A program made the translations under genes and the position numbers. The notes under the pieces were generated by a model, which worked only from the letters and a program-made list of their open reading frames with translations, was not told where the DNA came from and made no database searches. Of a stretch of DNA of 64,000 nt, positions 61,687 to 64,000 are shown piece after piece. The stretch comes from Gammaproteobacteria bacterium. Lineage in GTDB: Bacteria; Pseudomonadota; Gammaproteobacteria; Steroidobacterales; Steroidobacteraceae. The first letter of the stretch is position 1, and each line of letters starts with the position of its first letter. Location: positions 1 to 64,000 of the forward strand of contig JAHEAZ010000009.1 in assembly GCA_024642505.1 (NCBI GenBank), given 5' to 3'.

Positions 61687-62739
61687 CTACTGCCGACGTG
61701 GCTCGACGGTCGTAACCGGCGTTGCCACCTTCACCAGCTGCTTGCCGACGTTGCTGCCGTCGTAGAGTCGCATCAGCGCCCGCGGCATTTGCTCAATACC
61801 TTCCAGCACGTCTTCCTGGTAGCTCATCAGGCCGGCGGCGATCCACTCGGCCATCTGCGTCTCGGCCGCCGGGAAATGCTTCTCCAGGTCGTAGATAAAG
61901 AAACCTTGCATGCCGGCACGATGCTGCCCGACCCGCCACCAGTTCCTCAGGCAGTATTTCTCCTCGTCGGACTTCAGGTATTCAGATATCCGGCCGCAGA
62001 GCACGATGCGGGCGTAACGGTTGATGTGGGCGAGCGCCGCGTCGAGGATCGGGCCGCCGACGTTGTCGAAGAACACGTCGACACCCTGCGGGCACAGTTC
62101 GCCGACGCGTTGCTCAGCGTCTTCCGTTCGATAGTTGATGGCGGCTTCATAGCCGAGCCGGTCCACCAGCAGGCGGCACTTGTCATCGGTACCAGCGATG
62201 CCGACGACGCGGCACCCCAGGTTGCGGGCGATGAAGCCGCAGTTCGAGCCGACCCCGCCGGCGGCGCCGGACACCAGCACGGTCTCGCCGTGCTTGATGC
62301 GCCCAATCTTGGTCAGGCCGAGGTAGGAAGTGAACCCGGTCATGCCCAGCACGCCAAGCGCAGTCGAGAAGGGCACCAGCCTCTGCTCGACCTTGTACAT
62401 CATGAAATACGGCGAGCCGTCGCTGATCGAATACTCCTGCCAGCCGAGCTTGCCCTGGACGATGTCGCCGACGGCGAAGCCCGGGTGGTTGGACTCGACC
62501 ACTTCGCCGACGCCGCGTCCGCGCATGGTCTCGCCGGTCTCGAGCGGCTTTTCGATGCCCGCACCGTCAATCAGGTACATGCGCATGACCGGCGCGAGCG
62601 ACAGGTACAGCGTGCGAATCAGGAACTGGCCGGGACCGGGAGCCGGGACCGGCACCGACTCGAGCTGGAAATTGTCCTCGCGGACGTCCGGATCCGGGCG
62701 GGAGGCCATGACCCAGCGGCGGTTGACGCGAGCGGTCAT
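61687..62739 (-). CDS. NADPH-dependent MDR-family oxidoreductase (CurA/PTGR-like)
   Basis: A 350-residue zinc-free medium-chain reductase. Landmarks are LYLSLAPVMRMYL near the N-terminus, the cofactor loop VSGAAGGVGSNCG (about residues 158-170) and FFDNVGGPILDAALAHIN. The family reduces the C=C bond of alpha,beta-unsaturated ketones and aldehydes using NADPH. Its neighbour across a 17-bp gap oxidises aldehydes, so both may deal with reactive carbonyls, but that is inference. Its start overlaps the tpm stop by 4 nt. Confidence 0.92.
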   Translation of the reverse strand: MTARVNRRWVMASRPDPDVREDNFQLESVPVPAPGPGQFLIRTLYLSLAPVMRMYLIDGAGIEKPLETGETMRGRGVGEVVESNHPGFAVGDIVQGKLGWQEYSISDGSPYFMMYKVEQRLVPFSTALGVLGMTGFTSYLGLTKIGRIKHGETVLVSGAAGGVGSNCGFIARNLGCRVVGIAGTDDKCRLLVDRLGYEAAINYRTEDAEQRVGELCPQGVDVFFDNVGGPILDAALAHINRYARIVLCGRISEYLKSDEEKYCLRNWWRVGQHRAGMQGFFIYDLEKHFPAAETQMAEWIAAGLMSYQEDVLEGIEQMPRALMRLYDGSNVGKQLVKVATPVTTVEPRRQ

Positions 62740-63392
62740 CGGTGTTCGAGCCGGAAGATGGCTTCGTAGAAATAATCGAGTCCGCGCTCGGCAAAGCGCG
62801 GGTTTGCAACGAGTACGTCCTCGCGTTCGAGCAACTCGACTGTGAATTCGCGATCGAACAATTCGTGGACTTCGTCGATCGACACCGAGAATGGTGGGCC
62901 GTCCATTTGTTCCTGCGGATACTCGAGCGTTATCAGCAGGCCGCGCGCAGCGGGCGCCAGCAGGCCTCCCAGGTGCTCCGCATAGCGACGGCGCATGGGT
63001 GGTGGCAGCGCGATCAGGGCGGCACGATCGTACCAGGCCGCAATCGGGCCGGCGATCGGTGGCGCCAGTTCGAAGAAATCTCCCTGCAGGATCTCGTAAC
63101 CCTCGGACGTGTAGGCGGCATACGGACCGCGCGGGGCGACCTGCGGCACGATCCTCTCGTGTTCGAAGAAACCCGCCGCCGCAACTGCGCTCAGTTCAAC
63201 GCCCAGCACCGGATGCCCGCGGCGAGCCAGCCAGACCATGTCCAGGCTGCGGCCACACAACGGTACAAACACCTGCCTTTCCGGGTCGACGCCGAGTCCG
63301 GGCCAGTAGCGCGGGAGCGACGGATGGAAATCGGGTTGGTGAAAGCCGATCTGGCCCTGCTGCCAACGCTGGTGCCAGAACTCCGGTTCCAT
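62736..63392 (-). CDS. tpm: Thiopurine S-methyltransferase
   Basis: A 218-residue SAM-dependent methyltransferase of the TPMT family. It starts MEPEFWHQRWQQGQIGFHQ and has VFVPLCGRSLDMVWLARRGH, GVELSAVAA and WYDRAALIALPPPMRRRYA. Bacterial TPMT proteins are linked to methylation of selenium, tellurium or thiopurine compounds; the natural substrate is uncertain. It is coupled to the CurA-like gene downstream and follows yacG by 2 nt. Confidence 0.95.
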   Translation of the reverse strand: MEPEFWHQRWQQGQIGFHQPDFHPSLPRYWPGLGVDPERQVFVPLCGRSLDMVWLARRGHPVLGVELSAVAAAGFFEHERIVPQVAPRGPYAAYTSEGYEILQGDFFELAPPIAGPIAAWYDRAALIALPPPMRRRYAEHLGGLLAPAARGLLITLEYPQEQMDGPPFSVSIDEVHELFDREFTVELLEREDVLVANPRFAERGLDYFYEAIFRLEHR

Positions 63393-63394
63393 GG

Positions 63395-63589
63395 TCAGTG
63401 TTGACGATCGCGGTCGTCGGCGTCGGAATCTTCCGCCATGTCGAGCGCGGGTTCACCCGGGATGGCATGCTCTTCCTTGAACCAGGCGCCAAGGTCGATC
63501 AGCTTGCAGCGCTCGCTGCAGAAGGGGCGCCACGGGTTGGCAGGACTCCACTCCAGCATGCGTCCGCAGCCAGGGCATTTCACGGTCAT
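63395..63589 (-). CDS. yacG: DNA gyrase inhibitor YacG
   Basis: A 64-residue zinc protein with Cys5, Cys8, Cys24 and Cys28 (CPGC...CSERC) followed by [18 protein letters not shown], the YacG hallmark. E. coli YacG binds GyrB and inhibits gyrase. The acidic tail [12 protein letters not shown] is typical. It lies 13 bp after zapD, its usual neighbour. Confidence 0.95.
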   Translation of the reverse strand: MTVKCPGCGRMLEWSPANPWRPFCSERCKLIDLGAWFKEEHAIPGEPALDMAEDSDADDRDRQH

Positions 63590-63602
63590 GGTCGCCCTCC
63601 TG

Positions 63603-64000
63603 TCAGCTGCAGCAGGTGAGCGTGAAGGGAATGTCTTCCTGTGGCTGCACCGGCCGGGCCTGCACGCCGGTCCAGCGCAGGAAGCGCACGCTGCAGCGAT
63701 AGTGGCTTCCGCTCACTTCGGGAAACAGCTCGGAGCCGCCCGGCAGTTCGATCCGCAGCAGCTGTATCGGGTGCTCGCGCTCGAAGGTGATCTGGAACAC
63801 ACCGCCCGGCGCGGTTTCCTTCTTCGGCCGCGCGTTTTCGCGGGTGACCCACAGTAACTCGGACACGCTTTCGCAAAGTGCACGAAGGCGACTCATCCAT
63901 TCATCCAGGTCGCGCTCACGGACAGCTGCCGGTCGGTTCAGCCAATGGAAGTAGTCGGGCAGGTCGAATTCGCAGGTGCCGCCGGGAATGGCGCTGCGAT
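63603..64000 (-). CDS. zapD: Cell division protein ZapD, C-terminal part (cut by window edge)
   Basis: ZapD crosslinks FtsZ filaments at the division ring. About 132 codons of the C-terminal part are visible: [15 protein letters not shown], then [27 protein letters not shown] and the end [10 protein letters not shown], all typical of ZapD. The N-terminal part lies past the window. The downstream neighbour yacG supports the call, since zapD-yacG is a conserved pair. Confidence 0.92.
   Translation of the reverse strand, partial: RSAIPGGTCEFDLPDYFHWLNRPAAVRERDLDEWMSRLRALCESVSELLWVTRENARPKKETAPGGVFQITFEREHPIQLLRIELPGGSELFPEVSGSHYRCSVRFLRWTGVQARPVQPQEDIPFTLTCCS

Overview
This window is a stretch of high-GC chromosome made almost entirely of core genes, packed tightly on both strands with many 4-nt stop/start overlaps. 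The gene content points to a gammaproteobacterium. Evidence includes the Lpt/Kds/rpoN cluster, petABC followed by sspB, lpoA and yraN next to rsmI, rnpB directly before the dcw cluster, and the order lpxC, DUF721, M23 peptidase, secA, Nudix. Several neighbourhoods resemble Pseudomonas or Xanthomonas-type gammaproteobacteria, but I cannot name a genus. No tRNA, rRNA, insertion sequence, prophage or CRISPR array was seen.

Layout. 1-6100 (minus strand): the N-terminal part of hemL; a 379-bp stretch without a convincing gene; a small operon of cpdA, a TraB/GumN protein and a sulfotransferase; then ahcY and metK, with a clear S-adenosylhomocysteine (SAH) riboswitch in the ahcY leader. 6191-14414 (plus): tkt, gap, pgk and pyk, followed by a membrane-anchored penicillin-acylase family hydrolase. 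14438-19777: a MoxR ATPase plus CoxE-like VWA pair, an exported Bcp-type peroxiredoxin, a patatin-like phospholipase and an MgtE with a shortened second CBS domain. 19871-26050 (minus): kdsD-kdsC-lptC-lptA-lptB-rpoN-hpf-rapZ, which makes and exports LPS components and encodes sigma-54. Divergent from it are ibaG-murA.

27785-35400: degS, the bc1 complex petABC, sspB, yraN, lpoA and rsmI. 35414-53631: rnpB with its own promoter, then the full dcw cluster mraZ-rsmH-ftsL-ftsI-murE-murF-mraY-murD-ftsW-murG-murC-murB-ddl-ftsQ-ftsA-ftsZ. This cluster sits behind a near-consensus promoter with three MraZ operator repeats. 53788-64000: lpxC, a DUF721 protein, an M23 peptidase, secA, a Nudix/TenI fusion, an aldehyde dehydrogenase, a CurA-like reductase, tpm, yacG and the C-terminal part of zapD.

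Functionally the window covers the activated methyl cycle (metK/ahcY plus riboswitch), lower glycolysis, LPS and peptidoglycan synthesis with division, respiratory complex III and protein export. I found no evidence for a wholly new system. The most useful leads are the SAH riboswitch, the MraZ-operated promoter, the remodelled MgtE, the degenerate TenI half of the Nudix fusion, the apparent absence of ptsN, sspA and argJ from their usual places, and a few accessory genes inserted among core genes.
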